52,770 nt of DNA from Chloroflexota bacterium (GCA_009837285.1 VXTU01000037.1:1-52770), one strand, 5' to 3'. Positions 28,298 through 38,362 are shown, numbered from the stretch's first letter. The notes: generated from the sequence alone by a model not told the origin. A program made the numbers and translations.

Positions 28298-29152
28298 CTA
28301 GAAGATGACGTTCATCAGCCGGCCGCGGTAGCGGACCGTCAGTTCGTGCGTGTCGCCGAGCATCGCGAAGGCGTCGAGCATGCGCAGGCGCCCGCCGTCC
28401 TCGTCCAGCTCGCGGTCCAGGCGCACGGTCGCGAGCAGGTGCTCGAGGGCGTCCTGCCACTCGCCCGCGAGGGCGAGCACCGCGCCGAGGTGGTACCGGG
28501 CCTCGGCGTCGCTGTCGTCTGCGGCAACGCGTGCCTCGAGCGCCGCGCGGTCCTTGCCGGAGGCCAGCTGGCTGAGCGCGATCCGGCCCAGCGCGCGGCG
28601 GGCGCGCGGGTCGTGCTCGAAGGGCTCGGCCAGCTCGCGGGCGCGCTCGATGTCGGCCGGCTCCGCGCTCGCGGAGAGGATGTCGGCGAGCTCGAGCGAG
28701 GCATCGACGTGGTTCGGGTCGTCGGCCAGCACCGCCTCGAACTGCTCGCGGGCTGCCGGATCGTCGCCGAGGGCGCGCAGTCGCTGCGCCGCGGTCATCG
28801 CGTGGTCCGTCTGGGACGGCACGAGGATGTCGAAGAAGGCGCGGACCTGGTCCTCCGGCTGTGCGCCGGCGAACTCGCTGGTCATTGCCCCGCCCTCGAA
28901 GGCCTTGACCGCGGGGATGCTCTGGATGCCGAACTGCTGGGTCACCATCGGGTTCTGGTCGATGTTGACCTTCACGAGCTGCACGCGCCCGGCGTACTCG
29001 TTGGCGAGTCTCTCGAGGATCGGGCTGAGGATGTGGCACGGCTCGCACCACGGCGCCCAGAAGTCGACGATGACCGGCATCTCGTGTGAGCGCCGCAGCA
29101 CGACGTCGGTGAACGTCGCGTCGGTGGCTTCGAGCACCGCTCCGGTGGTCAT
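28298..29152 (-). CDS. Thioredoxin-TPR fusion (CnoX/YbbN-like)
   Basis: VIVDFWAPWCEPCHILSPILERLA, QFGIQSIPAVKAF; TPR-like C-terminus. Confidence 0.88.
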   Translation of the reverse strand: MTTGAVLEATDATFTDVVLRRSHEMPVIVDFWAPWCEPCHILSPILERLANEYAGRVQLVKVNIDQNPMVTQQFGIQSIPAVKAFEGGAMTSEFAGAQPEDQVRAFFDILVPSQTDHAMTAAQRLRALGDDPAAREQFEAVLADDPNHVDASLELADILSASAEPADIERARELAEPFEHDPRARRALGRIALSQLASGKDRAALEARVAADDSDAEARYHLGAVLALAGEWQDALEHLLATVRLDRELDEDGGRLRMLDAFAMLGDTHELTVRYRGRLMNVIF

Positions 29153-29216
29153 CGCACTCCTCCCTTGCGCGCTCTCAGGGTAACGCGCCGCGGGTGGTGG
29201 TTCAGTTCCCCAGGCG

Positions 29217-30116
29217 TCAGTCCGCCTGCAGCTCCGCGAGGTAGTCCGCGGCGAAGCGCTGCGCCAGGTCCGGGGCATCCTCGATCTGGCGGGGGTGCAG
29301 CCCGATGATCGCGTGGTTTACGCCCGAGTCTCGCGCGGTGTGCAGCCGCTCGGCGGCCTGCTCCAGCCGGCCCTCGGCGAGGATCCCCACGTTGTTCATC
29401 CCGATCCGGAGCGCGGCTGGGTCTCGCCCCGCGGCCTCGGCGGCCTCGCGGGCGGGCGTCATCGCCTCCTCGGCGCGGCTGATGTACCCGGCGTGGGCCA
29501 GCCAGCCGTCCCCGATCTCGCCGATGCGGCGCATCTGCTGTGCGCTGTCGCCGCCGATCCAGATCGGCACGTGGCGGGGAGGCAGCGGTCGCGCCGTCCA
29601 GCCGTCCACCGTGTGGAACTCGGTCTCGAGGCCGTCCACCCAGTCCTCGTCCAGCAGCGCGCGGATCACGCGCACGTTCGCCTCGAAGCGGTCGCCGCGG
29701 CGGTTGGAGGGCTGGCCCAGGACCTCCATCTCCTCGCGCGCCCAGCCCATCCCCGCGCCGAGCACGAAACGCCCGCCCGCGAGGTGGTCGATGCTCGCGA
29801 TGAGCTTCGCCGTGTAGGTCGCCGACCGGTAGTTGAGCACGAGCACCGAGGTGCCGAGCCCGATGGTGCTCGTCACGCCCGCCACGAACGTCAGCTCCGC
29901 GAGCGGCTCGATGATCGAATGGTCGACGTAGGTGCGCGCCGGGACCTCGCCGTCGGGCGCGTAGGGGTACGGCGAGCGCCACTCGCGCGGGAACATGACG
30001 TGGTCGTTGACCCACAGGGCGTCGAACCCGGCCTCCTCGGCGGTGCGCGCGTGCCGTATCACCAGGTCGCGCGAGGCCCGTTCGCCAAGCTGTGGGAGCT
30101 GCACTCCTACCTGCAT
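29217..30116 (-). CDS. LLM-class, probably F420-dependent, oxidoreductase
   Basis: MQVGVQLPQLG start; AEEAGFDALWVNDHVMFP, LGAGMGWAREEMEVLG, HVPIWIGGDSAQQMRRIGEIGDGWLAH. Confidence 0.88.
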   Translation of the reverse strand: MQVGVQLPQLGERASRDLVIRHARTAEEAGFDALWVNDHVMFPREWRSPYPYAPDGEVPARTYVDHSIIEPLAELTFVAGVTSTIGLGTSVLVLNYRSATYTAKLIASIDHLAGGRFVLGAGMGWAREEMEVLGQPSNRRGDRFEANVRVIRALLDEDWVDGLETEFHTVDGWTARPLPPRHVPIWIGGDSAQQMRRIGEIGDGWLAHAGYISRAEEAMTPAREAAEAAGRDPAALRIGMNNVGILAEGRLEQAAERLHTARDSGVNHAIIGLHPRQIEDAPDLAQRFAADYLAELQAD

Positions 30117-30210
30117 CACGCCTCCGTTCGCGTCGCGAGGAACGTAGGGAGGGGGCGCAGCTGGCGTCAAGGCGCTCACACGTATCGACGGCAGCCTCTG
30201 GCGTCGGATA

Positions 30211-30216
30211 TATAAT
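30211..30216 (+). promoter_or_regulatory. Putative -10 box (TATAAT) for mazEF
   Basis: ggataTATAATgggtatgcg upstream of ATG 30240; ggaggt RBS-like sequence between. Confidence 0.5.
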
Positions 30217-30239
30217 GGGTATGCGTCACGGAGGTCGGT

Positions 30240-30479
30240 ATGGGAGCCAGATCACACGTCACGAGGTGGGGCTCCAGCCTCGCGATCCGCATCCCGAAGC
30301 CGATTGCGGAGCAGTGGGGTGTGCACGAGGGCTCCGCGATCGAGATTGTCGCCAGTGGCGACGAGGTCGTGCTGCGCAAGCGCAAGTACGACCTGGCGGA
30401 CCTCGTGGCCCAAATGCGTCCCGAGCACCAGCACCCCGAGCAGGACTGGGGCGCGCCGCAGGGTGAAGAGGTGTGGTAG
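30240..30479 (+). CDS. mazE: AbrB/MazE family antitoxin
   Basis: RWGSSLAIRIPKPIAEQWGVHEGSAIEI; overlaps mazF by 7 bp. Confidence 0.88.
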   Translation: MGARSHVTRWGSSLAIRIPKPIAEQWGVHEGSAIEIVASGDEVVLRKRKYDLADLVAQMRPEHQHPEQDWGAPQGEEVW

Positions 30480-30814
30480 ACGCCGACTACATCCCCGCGC
30501 GCGGGGACATCATCTGGCTGAACTTCACACCGCAGGCTGGTCATGAGCAGGCGGGACGCCGGCCCGCACTCGTGGTGAGCCCGCGCGTATACAACGAGCG
30601 TTCGAGCGTCATCCTCGTGTGTCCCATCACGTCGCGGCGCAGGGATGGCCCGTTCGAGGTTGCCCTGCCCGCGGGTAGTCCCGTCGAGGGCGTGGTGCTG
30701 GCCGACCAGATTCGAAGCCAGGACTGGCGTGCCCGCGGCGCGAGCTTCGCGGCTCAGGCTCCCCGTGCGGTCATGGGCGATGTGCTGGCGAGAGTGCAGC
30801 TCCTCGTCGAGTAG
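30473..30814 (+). CDS. mazF: MazF/PemK family endoribonuclease toxin
   Basis: IPARGDIIWLNFTPQAGHEQAGRRPALVVSP, VCPITSR. Confidence 0.92.
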   Translation: MVDADYIPARGDIIWLNFTPQAGHEQAGRRPALVVSPRVYNERSSVILVCPITSRRRDGPFEVALPAGSPVEGVVLADQIRSQDWRARGASFAAQAPRAVMGDVLARVQLLVE

Positions 30815-30929
30815 TGCGGGAGACGCGCACCACCGGTGAGTCGCCGCGTCGCTCCGCCGCCACGCTGGCCCGTTGCGGTGCAAGGCCCGCCCCGCGCCGC
30901 TACCATGCGGGCCGAGGGGGAGGCCCACG

Positions 30930-31646
30930 ATGCACGAGGCGCTGACAGTCGAACGAGACGGCGGGATCGCGACCTTCACGATCACGCGACCGCGCGTCAA
31001 CGCGCTCAGCCTCGACCTGCTCGAGTCGTTCGCCGAGGAGCTCCATCGCGCCGCCGATGACCCCGAGGTCGTCGTCGCCGTGTGGCGCAGCGGCCTGCCC
31101 AACATCTTCAGTGGCGGCTTCGACCTGGCCGACGAGGGTCCGAGCGCCGTGCACCACATGCCCGGCGAGCGGACCGTGCGCGTCCGCAACGCCCAGACCG
31201 CGCTGCTGGACATCCCGATCCCGATCATCGTCGCCGTAAACGGCCCGGCCGTCGGCCTTGGCCTGCTCATGCCGGCGCTCTGCGACATCGTGGTGGCGGG
31301 GCGCAGCGCGCGCTTCGGGCTGCCCGAGGTCCAGATCGGCGCTATCGGCGGCGCAGGCCACGCGCGCCGCATCCTGCCCGAGCCCGTCCTCCGCTACATG
31401 ATGCTCACCGGCCGGCGCGTCTCGCCCGAATACCTCCAGCAGTGCGGCGCCATCTCGCTCGTCGTCGACGACGACCAGCTCGAGGAGGAGACGATGGCGA
31501 TCGCGCGCGAGATCGCCTCGTACGACCCGGTCGTCGTGCGCAACAACAAGATCGCGCTCCAGATGCTGCGGGGCGTCGACGACGTCGCCACCGTCTACGC
31601 GATCGAGCACAAGTGGGGCGCGGCGATCCGCGCCTCCCGCGAGTAG
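30930..31646 (+). CDS. Enoyl-CoA hydratase/isomerase (crotonase) family
   Basis: ATG at 30930; FSGGFDLADEG, VNGPAVGLGLLMPALCDIVVA, RFGLPEVQIGAIGGAGHARR. Confidence 0.88.
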   Translation: MHEALTVERDGGIATFTITRPRVNALSLDLLESFAEELHRAADDPEVVVAVWRSGLPNIFSGGFDLADEGPSAVHHMPGERTVRVRNAQTALLDIPIPIIVAVNGPAVGLGLLMPALCDIVVAGRSARFGLPEVQIGAIGGAGHARRILPEPVLRYMMLTGRRVSPEYLQQCGAISLVVDDDQLEEETMAIAREIASYDPVVVRNNKIALQMLRGVDDVATVYAIEHKWGAAIRASRE

Positions 31647-31658
31647 CGAGGAGCCCCG

Positions 31659-32894
31659 ATGCCGAAGGCCCTCGCGGGCTACCGCATCTGCGACTTCACC
31701 GGCCAGCTCGCCGGCGCGGGGGCGACGCGTCACCTCGCGGCATTCGGCGCGGAGGTCATCCGCATCGAGGACCCGGTGAACGAGGGGCGCTGGGACATCC
31801 TGCGCGGCCAGCCGCCGTACAAGGACGAGCGGCGCGGCATCAACCTCGGCGGCTCGTTCAACAACCACAACGTCGGCAAACGCGGGATCACCCTCAACCT
31901 CCGCACGGAGCGCGGCAAGGAGCTGCTCACCGAGCTTGTCGAGGTATCCGACGTGGTCTCGGAGAACTTCTCGGCGGGTGTGATGGACCGCCTTGGGTTC
32001 GGCTACGACCAGCTACGGGCGATCAAGCAGGACATCGTCTACGTATCGAACAGCGGGTTCGGGAAGCAGGGGCCGTACGGCACGTACAAGACGTGGGGCC
32101 CCATCGTGCAGGCGGTGTCCGGGTTGACGTGGACCTCGAAGCTGCGCGACCTGGAGCCTGCCGGGTGGGGCTACTCCTACATGGACCACACCGGCGGCTA
32201 CTACATGTGCATCGCCATCCTCGCCGCGCTGCACCACCGCAACATGACCGGCGAGGGCCAGTGGGTCGACATGTCGTGCACCGACGCCGGCGCGACGCTC
32301 ACCGGGCCGGCGGTCCTCGACTACACCGCCAACGGCCGCCCGACGCGGCGCGACGGCCTGCCGGACTCGAACCACAACCGCTGGCCGCCGATGGCGCCCC
32401 ACGCCGTCTACCCCGCCGAGGGCGAGGACAACTGGATCGCCATCGCCTGCCGCGACGAGCAGGACTGGCACGCGCTCGCCGCTGAGGTCGGCGAGCCCTG
32501 GACCGGGGACCCGCGCTTCGCCACCCTCGACGGCCGCATCGAGCACGAGGCCTCGCTCGACGAGGCGCTTGGCGGCTGGACGGCGTCGCGTGACAGGTTC
32601 GAGACAGCCGAGCGGCTGCGCGCGGCCGGGGTGCCCGCCTCGGCTGTGCAGCGCCCCGGGGACCGCATCGACCACGACGTGAACACGAGCGCGTGGGGCC
32701 TGTGGCCCACCGTGCGGCAGACGGACATGGGCGACGTGCGCGTCGACGGCGTACCCGCCCACCTGAGCGAGACCGAGTGGGAGCTGGAGCACGGCGCGCC
32801 GAACCTCGGCGAGCACAACGAGGAGGTCTACGGCGAGCTGCTCGGCCTCGACGCCGACGAGATCGCGAGCCTGCGCGAGGAGGGCGTGATTTGA
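31659..32894 (+). CDS. CaiB/BaiF CoA-transferase, A-type
   Basis: YRICDFTGQLAGAGATRHLAAFGAEVIRIE; GEGQWVDMSCTDAG; RAAGVPASAV. Confidence 0.93.
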   Translation: MPKALAGYRICDFTGQLAGAGATRHLAAFGAEVIRIEDPVNEGRWDILRGQPPYKDERRGINLGGSFNNHNVGKRGITLNLRTERGKELLTELVEVSDVVSENFSAGVMDRLGFGYDQLRAIKQDIVYVSNSGFGKQGPYGTYKTWGPIVQAVSGLTWTSKLRDLEPAGWGYSYMDHTGGYYMCIAILAALHHRNMTGEGQWVDMSCTDAGATLTGPAVLDYTANGRPTRRDGLPDSNHNRWPPMAPHAVYPAEGEDNWIAIACRDEQDWHALAAEVGEPWTGDPRFATLDGRIEHEASLDEALGGWTASRDRFETAERLRAAGVPASAVQRPGDRIDHDVNTSAWGLWPTVRQTDMGDVRVDGVPAHLSETEWELEHGAPNLGEHNEEVYGELLGLDADEIASLREEGVI

Positions 32895-34144
32895 CCGCCC
32901 CGGCCGGCCCCCACGGACCCATGCACGGCCTGCGCGTGGTCGAGCTGTGCGAGGAGATCGGCGAGTTCGCCGGCAAGCTCCTCGCTGACATGGGTGCGGA
33001 CGTGGTCAAGGTGGAGCCCCCCGGCGGCTCGCAGACGCGCTCGTTCGCGCCCTTCCTGGACGACGAGCCGCACCCGGATCGCAGCCTCTTCTTCTGGCAC
33101 TACAACACCAGCAAGCGCTCCGTCGCGCTCGACCTCGACAGCGAGGATGGCCGCGAGGCGTTCCGCAGACTGGTCACCGGCGCCGACGTGCTGGTGGAGG
33201 ACCGTGCGCCCGGCTGGATGGCCGAGCGCGGCCTCGACTACGAGGACCTGCGCGGCGACAACCCGGACCTCATCCACTGCGCCATCACGCCGTTCGGGCG
33301 TTCCGGCCCGCGCGCCGACGACCCCGCCACCGACCTCACGATCCTCGCGGGCGGCGGCCCGATGTGGTCGTGCGGCTACGACGACCACTCGATCCCACCG
33401 GTGCGAGGTGGTGGCAACCAGGGCTACCAGACGGGGTGCCACTGGGCGCTGATCACCATCCTGACGGCGCTGCTCTACCGCGACGGCGGTGGCGGCGGCC
33501 AGTTCATCGACGTGAGCCTGCACGCCGCCTCGAACGTGACGACCGAGGCGGGGAGCTACCAGTGGCTGGTCGCGCAGGAGACCGTGCAGCGCCAGACGGG
33601 CCGCCACGCGGGCGTGAGGGAGTCCGGGCCGACGCAGGTGCAGGCGAAGGACGGGGTGTGGATGAACACCGGCCTGTTCCCGCGCCGCCCGCACGAGTTC
33701 CGCACCCTCATCGAGTGGATGCAGGAGCTCGGCCTCTACGACGAGTACGAGCAGTCGCCACTGCTCGAAGTGGGCGCGGGTATGGACCGCATGCTGGACA
33801 TGGCCCGCGCCGCCGAGGACGACGAGGAGGCGGCGCTGCTTACCGCGGGGCGCGAGGCGATGATCTTCCTCGTGGAGCGCATGGACGCGTACGACTACTT
33901 CTACGGAGCGCAAGAGCGCGGCTTCCAGGTCGGCATCATCTACGCGCCCGAGGACGTGATCGAGGACCCGCACTTCATCGCGCGCGGCTTCCGCACGGAG
34001 GTCGAACACCCGGAGTTGGGCCGTTCGTTCGTCTACCCCGGCGCGCCGTACGCCTTCCAGGGATCCCCGTGGGCCATCACACGCCGCCCGCCACTACCGG
34101 GCGAGCACACCGCGGAGGTGCTCGCCGAACTGGACCACGCCTGA
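32891..34144 (+). CDS. CaiB/BaiF CoA-transferase, B-type
   Basis: TTG start overlapping previous stop (alternative ATG 32921); LRVVELCEEIGEFAGKLLADMGADVVKVEPPGG; GGGQFIDVSLH. Confidence 0.92.
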   Translation: MTAPAGPHGPMHGLRVVELCEEIGEFAGKLLADMGADVVKVEPPGGSQTRSFAPFLDDEPHPDRSLFFWHYNTSKRSVALDLDSEDGREAFRRLVTGADVLVEDRAPGWMAERGLDYEDLRGDNPDLIHCAITPFGRSGPRADDPATDLTILAGGGPMWSCGYDDHSIPPVRGGGNQGYQTGCHWALITILTALLYRDGGGGGQFIDVSLHAASNVTTEAGSYQWLVAQETVQRQTGRHAGVRESGPTQVQAKDGVWMNTGLFPRRPHEFRTLIEWMQELGLYDEYEQSPLLEVGAGMDRMLDMARAAEDDEEAALLTAGREAMIFLVERMDAYDYFYGAQERGFQVGIIYAPEDVIEDPHFIARGFRTEVEHPELGRSFVYPGAPYAFQGSPWAITRRPPLPGEHTAEVLAELDHA

Positions 34145-34154
34145 GGACGGAACC

Positions 34155-36647
34155 ATGACCGCATCACCATCCCCCAACGGCCACGCGAGGCCCCTCGATG
34201 GCATCCGCGTACTGGACCTCGCCACCGGGCACTGCGAGATCGCGGGTCGGCTGCTCGCCGACGTCGGCGCCGAGGTGATCAAGATCGAGCCGCCCGGCGG
34301 CCACCCCTCGCGCCGCATGCCCCCATTCGTCGACGGCCGCGAGGGCGAACTTGACGGCTCGCTGCACTGGGCCGCGTACGGCATCGGCAAACGCAGCGTC
34401 GTGCTCGACCTGGACGGCGAGGCCGACCGTGAGCGGCTGCGCGAGCTGGCGCGAGGGGCCGACGTGCTCGTCGAGTCGCTGGAGCCGGGCGTACTCGCAG
34501 CGATGGGACTCGGCTACGACGACCTGCGCGCGCTCAACCCCGCACTCGTCTACGCCTCGATCAGCCCGTTCGGGCAGACGGGCCCGCACGCGCACCGCCC
34601 CGCGACCGACCTGACGCTCCAGGCCGCAGGAGGACTCGTCTCGATGCAGGGCGACCCGGACCGGCCGCCGATCCCGGTCGGCTTCCCGCAGGCGGGCCTG
34701 CACGCCGGCGTACAGGCTGCCGCGGACGTGGTGGTCGCCCTGAACGAGCGTGACGACTCCGGGCTCGGCCAGCACCTCGACACCTCGATGCAGGCGTGCG
34801 TCGTCTGGACGCTGCTGGATGCGACTGGCTACCCGCCGAATGAGGGTGGCGACAAGCCGGGCTACGGCGACGACCGCGCCGACGCCGCCCCGCCCCGGAC
34901 ACCCGGCCTCGACCTCCCGACCATGCTCGAGGTGGCCGACGGGTACACGACAAGCACCCTCGGCGCCCAGGCCACGATGCTGAATACTGCGAACCAGGCC
35001 GTTGCCTGGCTGCTGCGAGACGGCCCTGGACTCCCCGAGCACCTGCGCGGCATCGACTGGGAGCACTGGCACGAGGATTGGGTCGAGCCCGGCGTCGCGC
35101 CCGAGAGCGCTCCGCTCGTGAACGAGGCCTTCCAACACGTGCTCACGTTCCTCCGCTCCAAGACCAAGGCGGAGCTGCATCCGTGGTCGCTGGAGACCAA
35201 GGCGCTGGTCGCGAAGATCGCGAACGCGAAGGACCTGATCGAGGATCCGCAGCTGGCGGCCCGTGGCTACTGGCGGGAGGTCGGCGGGCACACCGTGCCC
35301 GGCCCCTTCGTGCGCTTCACACGCACGCCGGTCGGCTCCGTCGAGCCCGCCCCCACGCTCGATGAGGGCGCCACGCTGCTCGACACGCCGCGTCACCCCT
35401 CGGTCAACGGCAACGCCTCGAACGGTACGAGCGGGCAACGCCCACGGACGTTCGAGGGGCTCAAGGTCGCCGACTTCTCGTGGTACGGAGTCGGGCCGCT
35501 CATCGCCAAGGCGCTCGCCGACCATGGCGCGACCGTCGTGCACGTTGAGTCCGAGCGCCACTTTGACGGACTGCGGCTGGGCCCCCCGTTCAAGGACGGC
35601 GAGATCAACATCGACAAGGCACAGTTCTTCGCCAACTTCAACTCCTCGAAGCTCGGGATGTCGATCGACCTCTCGCACGAGGTCGGCCGCGAGATCGCGC
35701 GCGACCTGACGCAATGGGCCGATGTGATGGTGGAGAGCTTCACGCCGGACACGATGGAGCGGCACGGCCTGGACTGGGCGACGCTCGGCCCCGACCACCC
35801 CGAGCTGGTGATGGTCCGGACCTGCCTGCGAGGGCAGACCGGGCCCGAGCGGCGCTACACGGGCTTCGGCATGCAGGGCGCGGCGCTCGCCGGTTTGCAC
35901 GCCGTGACGGGCTGGCCGGACCGGCCGCCCATCGGCCCCTACGGCGCCTACACCGACTTCATCAACCCTCGCTTCGGCCTCCTCGCCGTTGCCTCCGCCC
36001 TCTACGAGCGGCGGCGCAGCGGCAAGGGGCAGCTCGTCGACCTCTCGCAGGCCGAGGCCGCGATCCACTTCCAGTCGCCGCTCGTACTCGACTACGCCGC
36101 CAACGGCCGCATCGCGGGCGCCGCCGGGCACAACTCGATGACCGACGCGCCCAACGGCGTCTACGCCTGCCGGGGTGTCGAGCGCTACATCGCGATTTCG
36201 TGCGCGACGACGGAGCAGTGGCATGTCCTGCGCGACCTCGCCAGGCTCGATGGATTCGACGGGCCGGAGTACGAGACGTACGCAGGCCGCCAGGCCGACC
36301 GCGCGCGCATCGACGACGCGCTCGCGGCGTGGTGCGCGGACCAGGACGGCCACGAGCTGGCGGCGCGGCTGACCGACGACGGCGTACCCGCCTCGGCGGT
36401 GCTGCGCGCGACCGACCTCTACGAGGACGCGCAGCTCGCGCACCGCGAGTTCTTCGTGACGCTGGACCACCCGGCGATGGGACCGACGCCGTACGACGGC
36501 CTCGCAACGCAGTACTCGGGTTCACCCGGCAGGCTCAGCAAGGCCGCTCCGTTGTTCGGCGAGGACACGTACTACGTCCTCACCGAGCTACTAGGCGCGG
36601 ACCCCGAGGATGTGGCGCGGTACGCGGAGAGCGGCGCACTTTCCTAG
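34155..36647 (+). CDS. Tandem-domain CaiB/BaiF CoA-transferase (B-A order)
   Basis: 830 aa; N-domain IRVLDLATGHCEIAGRLLADVGAEVIKIEPPGG / GLGQHLDTSMQ; C-domain LKVADFSWYGVGPLIAKALADHGATVVHVE / GKGQLVDLSQAE; junction near 35440. Confidence 0.93.
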   Translation: MTASPSPNGHARPLDGIRVLDLATGHCEIAGRLLADVGAEVIKIEPPGGHPSRRMPPFVDGREGELDGSLHWAAYGIGKRSVVLDLDGEADRERLRELARGADVLVESLEPGVLAAMGLGYDDLRALNPALVYASISPFGQTGPHAHRPATDLTLQAAGGLVSMQGDPDRPPIPVGFPQAGLHAGVQAAADVVVALNERDDSGLGQHLDTSMQACVVWTLLDATGYPPNEGGDKPGYGDDRADAAPPRTPGLDLPTMLEVADGYTTSTLGAQATMLNTANQAVAWLLRDGPGLPEHLRGIDWEHWHEDWVEPGVAPESAPLVNEAFQHVLTFLRSKTKAELHPWSLETKALVAKIANAKDLIEDPQLAARGYWREVGGHTVPGPFVRFTRTPVGSVEPAPTLDEGATLLDTPRHPSVNGNASNGTSGQRPRTFEGLKVADFSWYGVGPLIAKALADHGATVVHVESERHFDGLRLGPPFKDGEINIDKAQFFANFNSSKLGMSIDLSHEVGREIARDLTQWADVMVESFTPDTMERHGLDWATLGPDHPELVMVRTCLRGQTGPERRYTGFGMQGAALAGLHAVTGWPDRPPIGPYGAYTDFINPRFGLLAVASALYERRRSGKGQLVDLSQAEAAIHFQSPLVLDYAANGRIAGAAGHNSMTDAPNGVYACRGVERYIAISCATTEQWHVLRDLARLDGFDGPEYETYAGRQADRARIDDALAAWCADQDGHELAARLTDDGVPASAVLRATDLYEDAQLAHREFFVTLDHPAMGPTPYDGLATQYSGSPGRLSKAAPLFGEDTYYVLTELLGADPEDVARYAESGALS

Positions 36648-36704
36648 AATCGCGGAACGGGCGTCCCGATCGGCATCGGGGCATCGGCGGGCGAAGGAGG
36701 ATCC

Positions 36705-37877
36705 ATGGCGGGGACGATGCGAGGGACGACGGCGATCGTCGGCCTTGCCGAGACTACCTACTACAAGCGCGGCGGCGCCGAGGACGCTGAGTTCAAGCTT
36801 GGCCTCATGGCCGTGCGCGCAGCCGCCGAAGACGCGGGCATCGACGTCCGTGACATCGACGGCTTCTGCTCCTACAGCAACGACCGCAACGACCCGACGC
36901 GCTTCCACACCGCGCTCGGCCTGCACGACCTCAAGTGGGCCTCGATGGTGTGGGGCGGGGGCGGCGGTGGCTGCGCCGGCGCCGTGGCCATGGCCGCCGC
37001 GGCCGTACACGCCGGGATCGCGACGAACGTCGTCGTGTTCCGTGCGTTGGCGCAGGGCCAGTTCGGCCGCTTTGGCGCGGCGAGCCAGACCGGCGCGCTG
37101 CAGGGCGCGGCGGCCTACACCCAGCCCTACGGGCAGATGTCGCCGGCGCAGTCGTACGCGATGAAGGTCACGCGCTTCATGCACGACCACGGGGTGGAGC
37201 AGAGCGCGCTGCGGGCCGTCTCGCTCGCGAGCTACTACCACGCCCAGCGCAACCCGCGAGCCGTGATGTACGGCCGGCCGTTGGACGAGGAGAAGTACGA
37301 CAGCTCGCGCTGGATCGTCGAGCCGTTCCACCTGTACGACTGCTGCCAGGAGAACGACGGCGCCGCCGCAGTCATCGTCACGACGGCCGAGCGCGCCCGC
37401 GACATGAAGAACAAGCCGGTCTACATCCTCGCCGGCGGGCAGGGCTCGCAGCACCGGCAGTCGGCGTGGGCACACAACGCGCCGGACTACGGCACCTCGA
37501 ACTTCAAGAACAACGCGAAGTCGATGTTCGACATGGCGCAGGTCAAGCCGGAGGAGGTCGACGTCGCGCAGGTGTACGAGAACTTCACCGGCGGCGTGGT
37601 GATGAGCATCATCGAGCACGGCCTGATCCCGGTGGAACGGGCCAACGAGGAGTTCACACTCGACAACTTCCGCTTCGACGGCGGCAAGCTGCCGCTCAAC
37701 ACCTCGGGCGGCAACCTCGCAGAGTGCTACATGCACGGCTTCGAGCTGATCACGGAGGCTGCGCGACAGATCCGCGGCGAGTCGACCGCGCAGGTCGACA
37801 GCCCCGAGATCTCGCTCGTCGCCGGTGGGCCGATGGTCGAGCCGACGAGCAACCTGCTCCTCGGCGCGCAGGTCTAG
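36705..37877 (+). CDS. Thiolase-superfamily protein (lipid-transfer/SCP-x type)
   Basis: TTAIVGLAETTYYKRGG, VRAAAEDAGIDVRDIDGFC, GGGGGGCAGAVAMAAAAVHAGIATNVVVFRA, LNTSGGNLAECYMHG. Confidence 0.88.
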   Translation: MAGTMRGTTAIVGLAETTYYKRGGAEDAEFKLGLMAVRAAAEDAGIDVRDIDGFCSYSNDRNDPTRFHTALGLHDLKWASMVWGGGGGGCAGAVAMAAAAVHAGIATNVVVFRALAQGQFGRFGAASQTGALQGAAAYTQPYGQMSPAQSYAMKVTRFMHDHGVEQSALRAVSLASYYHAQRNPRAVMYGRPLDEEKYDSSRWIVEPFHLYDCCQENDGAAAVIVTTAERARDMKNKPVYILAGGQGSQHRQSAWAHNAPDYGTSNFKNNAKSMFDMAQVKPEEVDVAQVYENFTGGVVMSIIEHGLIPVERANEEFTLDNFRFDGGKLPLNTSGGNLAECYMHGFELITEAARQIRGESTAQVDSPEISLVAGGPMVEPTSNLLLGAQV

Positions 37878-37891
37878 GAGGGAGGCCGACA

Positions 37892-38362
37892 ATGGCGAAC
37901 GCAAGCAGGGCCGACATCGAGGCCGGCGGCAGCTACCTCCCGACGCCCGTCGCCACGCCGGTGGCTATGGCGGACGGCCTCGACACGCCTCACTACGAGG
38001 GCAAGGAGCGCGACGAGCTGTGGGTGCAGTACTGCGCGGAGTGCTCGGAGCACCAGTGGGGCCCCGAGTGGATCTGCCACGGCTGCCACAGCTACGACGT
38101 CGGGTGGCGGCAGGTGGCGCCCGAAGGGAAGATCTTCTCGTGGGAGCGGATCTGGCACCCCGTCCACCCCGACCTCGCCGAGGCGGTGCCGTACGTGGTG
38201 GTGCTCATCGAGCTGCCGCACGCGGACGACATCCGCATGGTCGGCAACCTCCTCGGTGACCCCGAGGAGGAGATCGTGATCGGGACGGAGGTCGAGGCGG
38301 TGTTCGAGCACCACCCCGATCACGATCCGCCCTACACTCTCGTCCAGTGGTCCCGGAAGTAA
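37892..38362 (+). CDS. DUF35 Zn-ribbon/OB-fold protein
   Basis: QYCAECSEHQWGPEWICHGCHSYDVGWRQVAPEGKIFSWERIWHPVHP; paired with thiolase. Confidence 0.9.
   Translation: MANASRADIEAGGSYLPTPVATPVAMADGLDTPHYEGKERDELWVQYCAECSEHQWGPEWICHGCHSYDVGWRQVAPEGKIFSWERIWHPVHPDLAEAVPYVVVLIELPHADDIRMVGNLLGDPEEEIVIGTEVEAVFEHHPDHDPPYTLVQWSRK

Noticed and set aside
34164-36470. 768-aa antisense ORF opposite the fused CoA-transferase
   Set aside because: Arg/Val/Glu-rich shadow ORF typical of high-GC coding DNA; the sense strand encodes clear CaiB motifs.
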